This document shows, piece by piece, positions 1 through 10,670 of a stretch of DNA of 64,000 bases. The first letter of the stretch is position 1. The number at the start of each line of letters is the position of its first letter. The notes below the pieces were generated by a model. That model ran no database searches and had not been told where the DNA came from. It saw only the letters and a list, made by a program, of their open reading frames with translations. The stretch is taken from contig CAUYVT010000079.1 of NCBI GenBank assembly GCA_963576565.1, forward strand, positions 38,907-102,906, in the 5' to 3' direction. This stretch comes from Aspidapion aeneum (Eukaryota > Arthropoda > Insecta > Coleoptera > Brentidae). Both the position numbers and the translations under genes were made by a program.

Positions 1-1439
1 GTCAGATGGTCAATACGGTTTTAGAGAGGGAACATCAACACAGGATGCAATACTAAATTTAACTACAAAAATTACAGATGCATTTAACACAAGTAAGCGT
101 AGCCTTTGTGTTTTTGTTGACCTCTCTAAGGCATTTGATACGGTCTCCCATCAGATCCTGATAAAAAAACTGGAAAGGTGCGGTTTGAGGGGAAAGGTAC
201 TTGAGCTACTTACAGATTATCTGACCAACAGAACTCAGTATGTAGAGATTGATGGTGTCATTAGCGAGACAAGAAATATTTCTTATGGAGTACCTCAGGG
301 TACCGTTTTGGGTCCATTACTTTTTACCATTTATATAAATGATATGTTAAAATTAAAAACTTTGGGTAAAATCATAAGTTTCGCTGATGACACTACCATC
401 TTTTACACAGCGGATACTTGGGAGGGGCTGAAACATCTAGCCGAACAAGATTTTAAAACCATAAAATGTTGGTTTCAAATAAACAAACTTACCCTAAATT
501 ATGACAAAACAAAATATCTACCCTTTGCCATTTATCAGAACCATTTGCCTAACTTTGGACCTTTAAAAATCAATGACAATGAGGAAATTCCAGAATCATC
601 CTCTATTAAATACTTGGGAATAATTTTCGACAGGCACATGAAATGGGATTTACAAATTAAGAACGTTTTAAATAAAATACGTGGACTGTTGCCTAAATTT
701 CGGTATCTTAGAGAATTTTTAGAGAAAGATCAGCTAAGAATGCTTTACCTCTCCCTGGTACAATCCCATCTTTCGTATGGAATTTTAGGTTGGGGTGGAG
801 TTGCTGACTGTCACTTAAAGGCTTTGAGTAATACGCAGAAATGGTTTCTGAAGCTAATTTATGGTAAACGAAGAACCTACCCCTCGGACTTGCTTTTCCA
901 GGAGACCAAAATCCTAGATATTCGCCAGCTTTATTGCTTGGAATTAATAAAAAATATTCAAAAGGGTAAAATCACGCTAAAGCAAAGAGTAAAGACATAT
1001 TTCACTAGAAGAGACAATAACTTTCAATACAGCATTCTTTCAAAAACTACATCACAGCGCTCTGTGGAATATTTTGCTCCTAGAATATATAATACTTTAC
1101 CATTAAATATACAAAATACTACAAAATTTCATAAATTCAGGAAGCTGGCTAATACATGGATTTTGGAAAATAGAGATAAGTGTAATGAATTAATTAATTT
1201 GAATTACGTAAGATAAGAAATATGCTACCTAATACACTTACTAGTTATCTGGTACTTAGTATCGGAAGATACAATTTAGAATTACTTGTGGTATATTGTT
1301 TTGTTTTTCTTTTCTTCTTGTTTAGTCAACAAGCATGATTATGCTTTTATGACTTTTTTACGTTTATTGTCCATTTTTAATGTAATTTTCTGTTTGAATT
1401 TGAATTTGAATAAACGTATTATTATATTATATTATATTT
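1..1439 (+). mobile_element. LINE (Jockey/CR1-group), 5' part outside window
   Basis: This is the 3' portion of a non-LTR retrotransposon running in from the left edge. An open frame from base 2 to the stop at 1216 covers the reverse transcriptase palm and thumb. The RT starts before the GFR segment (FVDLSKAFD, then GVPQGTVLGPLLFTIYIND, then FADDT). After the stop lies a roughly 220-bp 3' region ending in repeated GAATTT and then ATTAT-rich microsatellite (about 1383-1439), as expected for a LINE tail. It abuts a second LINE fragment directly, so it probably inserted into that element. Its 5' end and left target duplication lie outside the window. Confidence 0.85.
2..1216 (+). CDS. LINE ORF2 reverse transcriptase, C-terminal part
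   Basis: The open frame has no stops and continues left of the window, so the ATG at 185 is internal and not the true start. Visible motifs in order are YGFREG (RT block 2), FVDLSKAFDTV with the first catalytic Asp, GVPQGTVLGPLLFTIYIND, and FADDT carrying the two catalytic Asp residues. The thumb segment KYLGIIFD follows, then a Tyr/Leu-rich C-terminal region typical of arthropod Jockey/CR1 elements. The product would prime reverse transcription at a nicked genomic target. No frameshift is seen, so this copy is fairly young, although its 5' half cannot be judged. Confidence 0.9.
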   Translation, partial: SDGQYGFREGTSTQDAILNLTTKITDAFNTSKRSLCVFVDLSKAFDTVSHQILIKKLERCGLRGKVLELLTDYLTNRTQYVEIDGVISETRNISYGVPQGTVLGPLLFTIYINDMLKLKTLGKIISFADDTTIFYTADTWEGLKHLAEQDFKTIKCWFQINKLTLNYDKTKYLPFAIYQNHLPNFGPLKINDNEEIPESSSIKYLGIIFDRHMKWDLQIKNVLNKIRGLLPKFRYLREFLEKDQLRMLYLSLVQSHLSYGILGWGGVADCHLKALSNTQKWFLKLIYGKRRTYPSDLLFQETKILDIRQLYCLELIKNIQKGKITLKQRVKTYFTRRDNNFQYSILSKTTSQRSVEYFAPRIYNTLPLNIQNTTKFHKFRKLANTWILENRDKCNELINLNYVR

Positions 1440-2045
1440 ATGTTGAACTGGATGGCCGGAACTCCAACTCTTACCAAATAAATGCTGGTGTGCCACAGGG
1501 AGCAATCCTTTCGCCAACACTTTTTCTGATTTACATAAATGACCTCATAGATAAAACAGTAAATCCACTTTATTGCTTTGCAGATGATGGCAATGTAGTC
1601 TCCTCAGTCATACCACCCACTCAGTGTCTATCCGCACGTGAATTCCATCATCTTAGACTAACTCAAATATCGCAGATAAATAACGACCTGGAGATAATAG
1701 AGGACTGGGGCAACAAAAGCCTTGTACAGTTCAACGCGCAGAAAACCCAAGCAGCCCTGTTTTCAAAAAAGACCAGCACCGGTGAGCCAAACATCATGCT
1801 ATCTGGAAGTGCTGTCACATTGCAGAGCCAGTTGAACATCTTAGGAGTCACTGCAGAGACCCACATATCTTGGCACAGTCACGTGGCAGATATAGTTAAA
1901 AGGGCGTCCCAAAAACTTGGGGTGCTATTTCGTACAAGACATCTGTATACACCAAGCCAACTGCTGACACTCTACAAAGCCCAGATTCGACCAACTATGG
2001 AGTACTGCTCACATATATGGAGTGCGGCACCCAATCATACCTTAA
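1440..2045 (+). pseudogene. Second LINE reverse transcriptase fragment
   Basis: An open stretch encodes an RT middle and C-terminal part: an N-terminal edge reading VELDGRNSNS, then GVPQGAILSPTLFLIYINDL, FADDGNVV with the catalytic Asp pair, NILGV, and a thumb ending CSHIWSAAP. After that the similarity stops abruptly near 2040 and the frame runs into unrelated sequence until 2095. The DD is followed by G rather than T, and the sequence is clearly a different family from the RT at 2-1216. It looks like the part of an older element lying to the right of the insertion of the first LINE, with its 3' end lost. Confidence 0.8.
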
Positions 2046-2082
2046 TACTCTTTTCTCAAATTTGTCAAATACCCTATTGTGG

Positions 2083-2457
2083 ACACTTAATTTGAATCAC
2101 TTATCTAAGATACACATAGGAACTTAAATCGGCGAAATGCGCATGCGCGACTCTCTTCCTCTTATTCCTTACGTAAATTATTTCTTCCTGTCTTTCTCTC
2201 ACTTCGAACCTTCGTGACTATTGCGTGAGAGAGAGTGTGAAACCCCCGATCATCGCTTACCCAGTGGGTCTGAACGACACAAGATAAGGAAGAAATTTCA
2301 GTTGCGATTTTATTTATAAATCAGAGTTTATGTAAGTGCATGACATTTCAACGCGAAACAAAATGCATCAAATATCAAAGTATCCCAAGTAAGTCAATGT
2401 TCTGGCAACATAAGATGAAGATGTAAACTTCATGAATGAATGATAATAAAAATTCGA
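2083..2457 (+). repeat. 375-bp dispersed repeat, copy 1
   Basis: This block is repeated in the same orientation at 23094-23468 with high identity. It starts GGACACT and AATTTGAATCAC, carries a GCGCATGCGC palindrome near 2139, a CT-rich stretch and a GAGAGAGAGTGTGA run, and ends with ATGAATGATAATAAA. It has no coding capacity. The two copies lie just outside the two ends of the LTR retrotransposon. The flanks between repeat and LTR differ on the two sides, so it is not a simple target duplication. The family is not recognised. Confidence 0.75.
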
Positions 2458-2562
2458 TGTTAAGTGAAAGGGTACATCTTAAGTGGCAAGTGCTAAATCA
2501 TTGGTAAAGAAATATGATATGATTTGGGTTAATTAAGGCATAACAATAACAAAGTTTAAAAC

Positions 2563-4548
2563 TGTACGGAGACCTAGTTTGGTGTTGCCAAATTTTGGTC
2601 TTTTACGTTTGGCACTCGTGATTTCGGATGGAAATCTGGGCGCCACTCTAAGAAACAAGGGAGCTTAGAGTCTCCACCAGCCAGTACGGCTAGCTTTTAA
2701 ACAGTCGAGAAAAACGGGTTCTAGTTTTGGTTGGGAAATAAAATCCAGGCAATATAACCCAAATGTACCACTTTTATTTGGTAAAATCTAACAAATATCG
2801 TAGCTATTTACCAATTAACCCAATAATCACTTTAATCAAAGCATAGGCAGCTTATTATTCTACTAATCTGACACAATGTTATTTATATACGGTTTTCTCA
2901 ATTTATTCGATAATTTCTATTACGGAATCCGGCAAAATTCGGTGTTACCTATTTAGTTTGGCCCTTTTCGCAAAGACGGCTAAAATATAGAATTAAATAA
3001 AGTCTAACAACAGTTCAAGACGCGGTGCCATCAATCCCTTGAACCGGGAAGAAGTTAAAACCACCCTACGTGACGCGTGCCTGCCTGTTTGGCTACCAAA
3101 GACAGGGGTCCGGGAATTAGGGTGATTTGGGGATCCTATGGGGAATCAATCCAGAAAGACGCGTGCCTGTCTGTTTGGCTACCAAAGACAGGGTTCCGGG
3201 AGGTCTGGATGATTCGGGAATTTACCAATTCGGGGATCAGCTCTTAAGAACGCGTGCCTGACTGCCTGGCTACCAAAGACAGGGGTCCGGGCTAAGGGCG
3301 ATCCAATGGAAAGAAAACGGGTTACATAAAGAATCTGCAATTTTCCCTTTTATTACACGAGATTTAAACTCTCACAATGTCGGGAAATTACCTATTCTTT
3401 TAACCGGGAATACGTTAAACCAACTCTGTAAGGCGCGTGCCTGCCTGTTTGGCTACCAAAGACAGGGGTCCGGGAATCGGAGTGGTGTGAGCTACCAACG
3501 GTGGAACCAACCCTTAAGAACGCGTGCCTGCCTGTTTGGCTACCAAAGACAGGGGTCCGGGAATAAGGGTGGTTCGGGACTAAAGAGCAGGTTCAGGAAA
3601 TTGTGGCAGCAACGGTTTGTGACAGTCTAAAAACGCGGTCCCGTTAGAACATCATGGTGAATTGCGAAATCCTTCAAACCGGGAATAAGTTAAAATCACC
3701 CTACGTGACGCGTGCCTGCCTGTTTGGCTACCAAAGACAGGGGTCCGGGAATTAGGGTGATTTGGAGTTTCTATGGGGAATCATTCCAGAAAGACGCGCG
3801 CCTGCCTGTTTGGCTACCAAAGACAGGGGTCCGGATGATTCGGGAATTTACCAATTGTGGGATCAGCCCTTAAGAACGCGTGCCTGCCTGTTTGGCTACC
3901 AAAGGCAGGGGTCCGGGGCTAAGGGCGATTCAATTAACAGAAAAACGGGTTACATAAAGAATCTGCAATCTTCCCTTTTATTATATGACATTTAAGCACT
4001 CACAACGTCGGGAAGTTGCCTATTCTTTTAACCGGGAATACGTTAAACCAACTCTGTAAGACGCGTGCCTGCCTGTTTGGCTAGCAAAGAAAGGGGTCCG
4101 GGAATCAGAGTGGTATGGGCTACCAACGGTGGAACCAACCCTTAAGAACGCGTGCCGGCCTGTTTGGCTACCGAAACTGAATCAAATATTTTATGCTATA
4201 GCCTGCGTACTTACCAACAAACAGCGGTTATACTCGGTTTTACACACACACACTTTGAACGCGAAGTGCCGGTTTCAATCTTGTGTCGTTCACAACGAAT
4301 TAACGGTCTCAAAATCAATTGCCGGTCTGAAATTGTCCCGCATCGAACAACGCAGCATCCTTAAATGTAGTTCGGTCGGTTATACTCGATGTTTAGTAGG
4401 GGGGACCGAAGCGAACCGGGGACTGGCGATAGATACCGAGAGGGCCTCGACACAAAAAATATAAACTGCCAATGCTCTATGAAAATACAAAATAACTTAA
4501 AACCAATTAACACAATCTAATTAATGAGAAAATTAGTAACTTTGTTAC
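2563..4548 (-). repeat. 3' LTR (left copy) of the gypsy-type element
   Basis: On the minus strand it begins TGTAACAAAG at 4548 and ends ...CCGTACA at 2563, giving TG...CA termini. It matches 20888-22832 along its length. Compared with that copy it lacks a roughly 23-bp stretch near 2978. It keeps about 190 bp near 4260-4395 that the other copy lacks, and has lost sequence near 4170. About half of it is a tandem array of a short hairpin-forming module, listed separately. Confidence 0.9.
3068..4175. repeat. Hairpin minisatellite inside the left LTR
   Basis: Ten copies of a module of about 40 bp (ACGCGTGCCTGCCTGTTTGG followed by CTACCAAAGACAGGGGTCCG) start near 3073, 3161, 3250, 3436, 3522, 3709, 3795, 3879, 4062 and 4148. 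The spacing alternates between about 86 and 186 bp, so there is a higher-order period near 630 bp. Each core can fold: CCTGT and TTGG pair with CCAA and ACAGG around a CTA loop. The last copy is truncated. Confidence 0.9.
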
Positions 4549-4567
4549 ACACCCCCCTTTCTTCGGA
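4549..4567 (-). other. Polypurine tract of the LTR element
   Basis: Directly upstream of the minus-strand LTR start is a purine run (AAGAAAGGGGGG followed by TG) on the minus strand. This is the expected position and composition of the plus-strand primer of an LTR retrotransposon. It also fixes the inner edge of the left LTR. Confidence 0.75.
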
Positions 4568-4734
4568 AAAATGCAAAATACGTAGGATTTTGTCATTTTT
4601 GAATATTGAAAATATACATATAAAAAAATTATTCCCTTCGCGATAATAACTTAAAGCTAATCTCACCAAAATAACATAGCTTAAACAAAATATTCTGGAA
4701 CTACTCCCGTCGGCTCTATTCCTGAGTTCTAGTA

Positions 4735-5045
4735 GCGGTTAACGAGGCCATAACTAAGTATGTACCCCGTGTACTAAGTACCAAACGGTTAAAGAGGTCT
4801 CTTTTAAACAAAGTACCCCTGGTACATCTCTTCTTAATTTATGGTAGTAGCTCCAAACGGTTAACATATCGGTTTATGTACCCCGGGTACTAAGTACCGA
4901 ACGGTTAAAGAGGTCTCTTTTTAAACTGAGTACCCCTGATACGTCTCTTCTTAATTACTGGCAGCCGCTCCAAGCGGTTAACGAGGCCATACCTATGTAT
5001 GTACCCCGAGTACATAGTACCAAACGGTTATAGAGGACCTAACTA
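4735..5045. repeat. Tandem repeat of about 122 bp in the 3' region of the LTR element
   Basis: Roughly two and a half units lie between integrase and the polypurine tract. Each contains AACGGTTAACGAGGCCAT or a variant, then TATGTACCCCGAGTAC, CCAAACGGTTAAAGAGGTC and GTACCCCTGGTAC. The shared words CGGTTAA and GTACCCC recur about every 60 bp, suggesting a smaller ancestral unit. There is no coding capacity. Confidence 0.75.
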
Positions 5046-5174
5046 GTAGGAACCCCTTTTAAACTGGTTCTAGAAACAAATCTTATATCTTTAGCCATAA
5101 TATTTAACATGATTTACAATGACATAATGAGCTCACTGGATTTCAGGTATTAAACGGTTAAAAAAAACTAACGA

Positions 5175-6331
5175 ACATGAGCTGGTTTTAAATCTTTAAT
5201 ATGAATATGTTTAATTTTCTTTCCTTGCTGATCTTTAAGATCAAAAACAACGGGTGAAATAACTCTGACTACGGTATACGGTCCCGAATATTTCGGTGCA
5301 AGTTTTGCTGCGAATCCTTTTACTGCGGAGGATAACGGATGTTCCTTTTTAAATACCTTGTCTGCTACATGGCATCGCCATTCGCGCCTTCGTAAATTAT
5401 AATAACGACTCTATGAAGAATACGCTCTACCCAGTCTAACACGGGTCAATTCGTACAATTCTTTTAGCTTTTGTACACGGTTCGACACTTGTTCTGGGTT
5501 CAGGTCGGGTTCTCGGTCAATATCATCCTCTTCAGAGGGTAGTAATCTATGTAAGGCGTTCGGTATTTCTAACTCACGTCCAAAGTTTAGAAATGCTGGG
5601 GGAAAACCGGTAGACTCATGTCGGGAAGTATTATACGCAAACTGGAGGTCGGACAAATGTAAATCCCATTTGCGGTGTTCATTTTCGGAAAGTTGTGCGA
5701 TCATCGTTTTTATGGAACGATTAGTACGTTCTACAGGGTTATCCTGGGAAGTATACACAGGAGTGAAACGATGGCGAATGCCATAACCCTGTATGATCTC
5801 ACGAAAAGCCTTACCTTTGTACTGTACACCATTGTCACTTATTACCACTTCTGGGCAACCGAACCTTGCGAGAATTAACTCGTGTAAGGCTTGAGCAACA
5901 TGGTTGGCGGTAGCTTTACGTAGAGGTCTACACTCTACCCATTTGGCAAACCTATCTTGAAACATCACAACAAACGAATGGCCCTTAGCTGATCTCGGTA
6001 ACGGGCCAATCAAGTGTGTAGATACGGTAGTCCACGGGTCTTTATTAAGTGACGGTTGCATCTTTCCTGGAGTCTGTTGTTGCGAGACCTTGTACTGCTG
6101 ACATAAAGAACAGGATCGGACATAGGCAGCGATTTCTCGAAACATGCCTGGCCAATAATACCGCAACCCAATCCTTGCAGCGGTTTTAGCTATTCCCATG
6201 TGACCAGCAGTGGTAGAGTCATGGTTTTCTTGTAAAAACTGCACTCTTGCAGTCTTCGGTATACACAGTTTCCAAGGGTCTGTAAATTCCTCATCTTTTA
6301 GGTCTGACATATCCCAAAAATGTCTATACAA
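5175..6331 (-). pseudogene. Integrase of the gypsy-type element
   Basis: The frame from 6331 to 5411 carries an HHCC zinc-binding domain (H in ENHD, H in AGHMG, then CSLC) followed by the catalytic core. The first catalytic Asp is replaced by His (STHLIGPLPR where family members have a D). The second Asp is in VISDNG and the Glu is in NPVERTNR. After a stop at 5411 a shifted frame to about 5175 encodes the C-terminal domain (AAKLAPKYSGPYTVVRV, then KIKHIHIKDLKPAH). The role would be insertion of the element's cDNA; the lost Asp and the stop make it inactive. Confidence 0.88.
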
Positions 6332-6460
6332 TCGCCCTTCTCGTACGCAATAATCTGGAAATGCTTTAGGGTTTGCTTCAACCTTACTTAGCTTGTTAGC
6401 ATACCAGTTACATGGAGAACAGTTGGCTAGAACAAATACTGGGTCAGCTTCTGGTTCAGA

Positions 6461-6865
6461 TTATCCAGTCTCTAACGGATCTCTAGATAGAGCGTCAGCA
6501 ATCCGGTTTAAAATTCCTTGACGATACTTTATCTCAAAATCGAATTGCTGCAAAAACATCCGCCAACGGGCCAATCGGCCTAATGGGCTATCTAAAGAAA
6601 ACAGCCAACGGAGAGACTGGTGATCAGTAACGACGGTAAAGTGGTATAGCTCCAAGTAGGGACGCATTTTCTCTACTCCCCAAACTATGGCAGCGCACTC
6701 TTTCTCTGTCACACTCATTTTACGTTCGGTAGATGTAAGAGTTCTACTCGCATAAGCGATTACATGGTCACCATCTTGGTAATGTTGAATTAAGGCAGCG
6801 CCTAGTCCGTATTCAGATGCATCAGTCTGTGAGACAAATGGCCTAGAAAAATCTGGAGAGGCCAA
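6461..6865 (-). pseudogene. RNase H domain of the gypsy-type pol
   Basis: The sequence contains QTDASEYGLGAALIQ with the first catalytic Asp, then MSVTEKECAAIVWGVEKMRPYL with the catalytic Glu, and VTDHQSLRWL with the next Asp, ending in the linker RWRMFLQQFDFEIKY...IADALSRDP. This is the Ty3/gypsy RNase H order. It is separated from the RT by a frameshift near 6900 and from integrase by a stop near 6460, so pol is broken here. It would degrade the RNA strand of the RNA-DNA hybrid. Confidence 0.88.
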
Positions 6866-7030
6866 AACAGGAGCCTCAGTTAGACATTTTTTAAGCTTGT
6901 CAAATGCGGTTTATTGAGTTTCAGTCCAAATAAACGGTTCTCTCTATTTCAATAGCTTGTTTAACGGTGTTGCTATCTGTGAGAAATTTGCAATAAATCG
7001 ACGGTACCAAGATGCAACTCCCAAAAATCT

Positions 7031-7690
7031 TCATAATGCTCTTTGATTTGCTGATGGAGGTATCTGTAAAATACTTTCTACTTTTCGTGGGTCGGTGCCT
7101 ATGCCTTCTGGCGTTATCATGCGGCCTAAATATTTTAATTGTCTCCTGCCAAACTGGCATTTTTCTGGGTTAAGTTTCAGATTTGCGTTTTTTAAACGGC
7201 GGAAAACTTCTCGTAAATGTTCTAGATAAGAAGCAAAATCCGAACTTATTACGGCTACATCATCAAGATATGGAAAGGCAAACTCTAGCTCTGGCCCTAT
7301 TACCATTTCCATTAGACGTTGAAACGTTGCAGGCGCTGCGTGCAGGCCAAACGGCATCACTTTAAACTGGAAAAGCCCTCTTCCTGGCACAGTAAAAGCA
7401 GTGATTGGTTTACTATCTTCGATTAATGCTATCTGCCAATATCCTTGTTTTAAATCAGTCGTGGAAATATAGCGAGCTTTACGTAACTTTTATGAACGGT
7501 AAAGGATAAGCATCTTTATGAGTTACATTGTTTACTTTCTGAAAATCTATACAGAAACGAAATTTTCCGTCTTTCTTTCTGACCATAACAACGGGTGAAC
7601 TCCACGGGCTACATGACGGTTCTATAATGCATTCTTTCAACATTCTGTCTACTTCTTCATTTATAATGGCCTGCATCTTCGGATTCTGAG
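7031..7690 (-). pseudogene. Reverse transcriptase domain of the gypsy-type pol
   Basis: The N-terminal half (7676-7479) reads EVDRMLKECIIEPS, SPVVMVRKKDGKFRFCIDF and VTHKDAYPLPFI. After a frame break near 7480 the rest (7390-7031) gives FKVMPFGLHAAPATFQRLM, then FPYLDDVAVIS with the YxDD catalytic pair, and LNPEKCQFG...YLGRMIT. These are the standard gypsy RT blocks in order. The catalytic residues remain, but the frame does not. Confidence 0.9.
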
Positions 7691-7945
7691 GACGGTATCG
7701 CTGTTCATCAAATCTACGGGATTATTATTACCTGCAGCGAATTGTATGTTTTCGTTCAAAAAATCTAATTGAACTTTATTTCTGCGCATAAAGTCAACTC
7801 CTAATATTAGATCTGCGCTCATGCCAGGTAAGTATAACACTGTTTCACTATATATCTTTCCTTCTACTTTAAGTTCTAGAAAGTATGCAATTTTAATCGG
7901 GATAACGGCCCCATCGGCAACTTTTGCATGGGTAACGGGTGAAGA

Positions 7946-8215
7946 TTAAGCTTGAATCTGTCTTTCTTGACAATACTGCGTTAGATTATCTTCACAATAG
8001 GACCTGTTAGCTCCAGTGTCTAGTAAAGCGGAATATTTCTTATCAAAAATCATTACGTCAACATGAGGTCGACCATCGGTGCATAAAGATATTTCATCCG
8101 TTTTTGAGGCCTGAGTTTCGGGTAGCTGTGTTGGCCTCGGGTTTTGACAGCTCCCATTTAGTTTTCCTGTCTGGAACACAGACAATCTCTGGAAAGTATT
8201 CCATTTTGGCCGCAC
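7946..8215 (-). pseudogene. Aspartic protease region of the gypsy-type pol
   Basis: The motif ALLDTGANRSYCED carries the DTGA active site of a retropepsin, preceded by a beta strand (VDVMIFDKKYSALL). The region between here and the RT (7690-7945) is read only in other frames with stops. It would process the Gag-Pol polyprotein. Partial and broken. Confidence 0.8.
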
Positions 8216-8219
8216 CTAG

Positions 8220-9366
8220 AACAAAATACTTTTGGAGTGCCCTGACATTAGTTTCTCATATGGCCTGTTTCTTCACATCTCCAGCAAACAGCTGGAATAT
8301 CAATTCGTCTGGTAAACGTTCTGCCTTTCCCAGCATAAGTTCTCTGGGGAGGGAGTCGGTTTTCGGATCGACGGGGTTGATTTGGTGTCGTCTCTTGTCT
8401 GGTATTATTCTTTGATCACGATTATTGTATCTTCTACTTTGGACAGGTGGCGTTAACGGACGAATTTGTGCTAAACCAGAGGAAGTAGGTTCCTGAGAAG
8501 TATTTACCCGATATGTGGGAAAAGTGGGTGGTCCTAAATCTTGCCGAACCCTTAATTGTTGCCCTGCATTATGTGGCAGCTTAACTGATCTAAAATTTTC
8601 CACATTTGTATGAGTCTGGTTAATTTCCTCTCACAGTAACTCGTATTCACGTACCGCTCTGGTAAATGTTGAAATATCCATAAAATCAGATCTTTTAATC
8701 TCTCGTCGGTATTCTGGTAATAAATTTCTGTATAACCAGGTTAATTATTGGTTTAAAGTATAACCTCCATGTCTTCGGAGAAGCGTTTGCAAATCGGTAA
8801 CGTACACAGAAACAGGTTCATTAGACTTTTGTATTCTTTTAGCTATCTCAGACTCAAGATTTTCAAAATAGTTAATCGGGAAGTAGTGATTACGGAATTC
8901 ATTAACAAAAGTTTCCCAGTTGGTCCAGTTTCTTACGTTATTGCGACACCAAGCCGCAGCCTCTTACTGAAATAGTTCGGGTAATAACGGTATAAAAGAT
9001 TCTCGATTAATTTGATGAGCGGTGCATTTCTCTTCCAATTGCTCTAGAAAAGACGTAGGATCACCACGCCCATTAAAACTGATTCTCCACTGATTTACAT
9101 TAAAATATTGAGCTGTCTGAATATTTATCGGCTGTGGTACTTGCGTTGGAGTAGCCACAGGAATATTTTGACTCTTGTCATGGACCTCTGCATTATTACA
9201 ATATAGTTGGTTTGAAGTAGTTGGGGCGTTTCTAAATCTGGTTGACTCGGTAGTAAAGGTATGATTTGTTAAGGGTATCGTATTTGTTTTAGCGTAATTT
9301 GTGGTTGTGGTCGACGGATCTTTATGTTGACATGTGGTACAACGGTATGGTATGGGCAAATTTTGG
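8220..9366 (-). pseudogene. Gag, C-terminal two thirds (capsid and zinc knuckles)
   Basis: Running right to left, the frame continues from the split gag at 9366 (NLPIPYRCTT...) to a stop near 8964. A shifted frame then encodes a retrotransposon Gag capsid-like block (WTNWETFVNEFRNHYFP, then EIAKRIQKSNEPVSVYV) down to about 8620. Near 8275 a CCHC knuckle is visible out of frame (CWRCEETGHM, then a stop, then C), and a second one (FCSRCG) has lost its His. The element's RNA would be packaged by this protein. Several stops and frameshifts are present. Confidence 0.8.
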
Positions 9367-9367
9367 T

Positions 9368-9378
9368 AATTTCTTAAT
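9368..9378. other. Target duplication of the Penelope insertion (left)
   Basis: TAATTTCTTAAT (9367-9378) is repeated exactly at 18113-18124. Removing 9379-18112 plus one copy restores an uninterrupted gag reading frame across the junction, which proves that the host element predates the insertion. Confidence 0.9.
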
Positions 9379-9439
9379 CATTGTTAAAGGATAAGAAACG
9401 AAAAGTCCTGCTTACTTCACAAATATTTTATTGTCTAAT

Positions 9440-9478
9440 CACGACGCGTTTCGGTTTTTAAAAAACCATTATCAAGTG
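9440..9478 (-). ncRNA. Hammerhead-like motif, copy 1
   Basis: On the minus strand: CAC, then TTGATAA (core strand 1), a stem II GGTTTTTT/AAAAACC, GAAA, a minimal stem III CGCG, then TC and GTG closing stem I. This is the layout of the minimal hammerhead ribozymes described in Penelope repeats. The core TTGATAA differs from the consensus CTGATGA at C3 and G8. See copies at 14986 and 17976. Confidence 0.55.
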
Positions 9479-9779
9479 GTCTGGTCTGTAAGAATAACAC
9501 ACAAAAATAAAAAATTAAAAAACATTTAAAACAGTCTGAAACAACATACAGATTAAAAATCAGTCAAATGGACATAAACACGTAATTTTTATAAAATACA
9601 ATTAATTGACAAAGAAGATATAGGTTAAAATAATAAATATGATATGAGAGGTTATGTTTCAGATAGCACATGTAAAATTTTTCTAAGTTAATTTCTTTAT
9701 AAAAATCACGTTAAATAAATATTAAAAACGTCTTAGTGTGTTAGTTAAGACTGCGAGGGACCTAATAAACAGTAGTAAG

Positions 9780-10670
9780 ATGGCTGATAACTGCCCCCAG
9801 TGTTCAAAATCATGCAACAACTCATATGCAATAAATTGCATATCCTGTGCCAAATGGTACCACAAAAAGTGCCTTGGGCTGACAACAGAGAGATTCAACT
9901 ACTTCCAGGACCAACTAAAACAACTTAATGGTGAAAAATTTCAATGCCCAGCATGTGAAAAAAATTGTGAGGTTAAGTTGCCAAAAAAAAGGAAAAAACA
10001 CGCAGATACCGAAAATTCCGGGGATGACGGCTGGACAATAAATGATGTTATGACTAGGCTAATAGATATGGATAGTAAGCTAATGAACATGGACAAAAAA
10101 TACACTGACATGTTGGAAAAATATGAGCAACAATTAGAAGTAAACAATGAATTAAAAACAGAGATTTTTCAGCTCCAAAAGCAACTAAACACTGAAATCA
10201 ACAGAAGGGAGCAAAAAGACCTAAAAAACAACATAATCCTCAAAGGGATTCCACAAACAGAAGCAAAAGAAGTAGATAATGTGGTTGCAAAACTTGGACA
10301 AGTCCTTGGAGTCGACATCAAAGGAGCAAGGGCTTACCGTCTAGGCAAAGGCCAAACCAGGCCAGGTCCAATAAAAGTATGTCTCAGAGATGAAGCTGTA
10401 AAAAACCAACTCATGCAGGCAAAAAAACAGAAAAGACAACTATCAGCGGTGGACCTTGGGTTCACTAATGCAAAAATAGATGACTACATCTACCTAGACC
10501 ATGACCTAACAAAAACCAACCAAGAGATATACAAAGAAGCACGGATATTTAAAAAACAGAACAACTATCGGTTTGTTTGGTTCAAAGATGGCCAAGTCTT
10601 TCTTCGAAAAGATGAAAACAGCAAGACAGTGCTTATCAATGACAAAGACACTTTAAAAAACTTGCACTAA
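9780..10670 (+). CDS. LINE ORF1 protein with PHD-type zinc finger and coiled coil
   Basis: 296 residues from the ATG at 9780; the frame is open further upstream but without another ATG. Residues about 5-55 form a C4HC3 PHD-like finger (CPQC, CISC, HKKC, CPAC spacing). A basic stretch (KLPKKRKKH) may act in nuclear targeting. A coiled coil follows (about 85-150; MLEKYEQQLEVNNELKTEIF). The C-terminal part (LKNNIILKGIP...DIKGARAYRLG...) looks like the RRM/CTD-like RNA-binding half of LINE ORF1 proteins. It should bind element RNA to form the RNP. The last codons contain the slippery heptamer that may give an ORF1-ORF2 fusion. Confidence 0.9.
   Translation: MADNCPQCSKSCNNSYAINCISCAKWYHKKCLGLTTERFNYFQDQLKQLNGEKFQCPACEKNCEVKLPKKRKKHADTENSGDDGWTINDVMTRLIDMDSKLMNMDKKYTDMLEKYEQQLEVNNELKTEIFQLQKQLNTEINRREQKDLKNNIILKGIPQTEAKEVDNVVAKLGQVLGVDIKGARAYRLGKGQTRPGPIKVCLRDEAVKNQLMQAKKQKRQLSAVDLGFTNAKIDDYIYLDHDLTKTNQEIYKEARIFKKQNNYRFVWFKDGQVFLRKDENSKTVLINDKDTLKNLH
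10655..10661 (+). promoter_or_regulatory. Candidate -1 ribosomal frameshift site (A AAA AAC)
   Basis: The heptamer A AAA AAC lies in the correct phase of ORF1 (codons AAA AAC) and ends 6 nt before its TAA stop (10668-10670). A -1 slip enters the ORF2 frame, which is open from here through the ATG at 10712. A small stem GCAGA/TCTGC (10684-10696) lies about 22 nt downstream; its strength as a stimulator is doubtful. Confidence 0.6.

Noticed and set aside
3068..4175. CRISPR-like look of regularly spaced 40-bp direct repeats in the LTRs
   Set aside because: The repeats are in both LTRs of a eukaryotic retroelement, the spacers are also repeated, and there are no cas genes.
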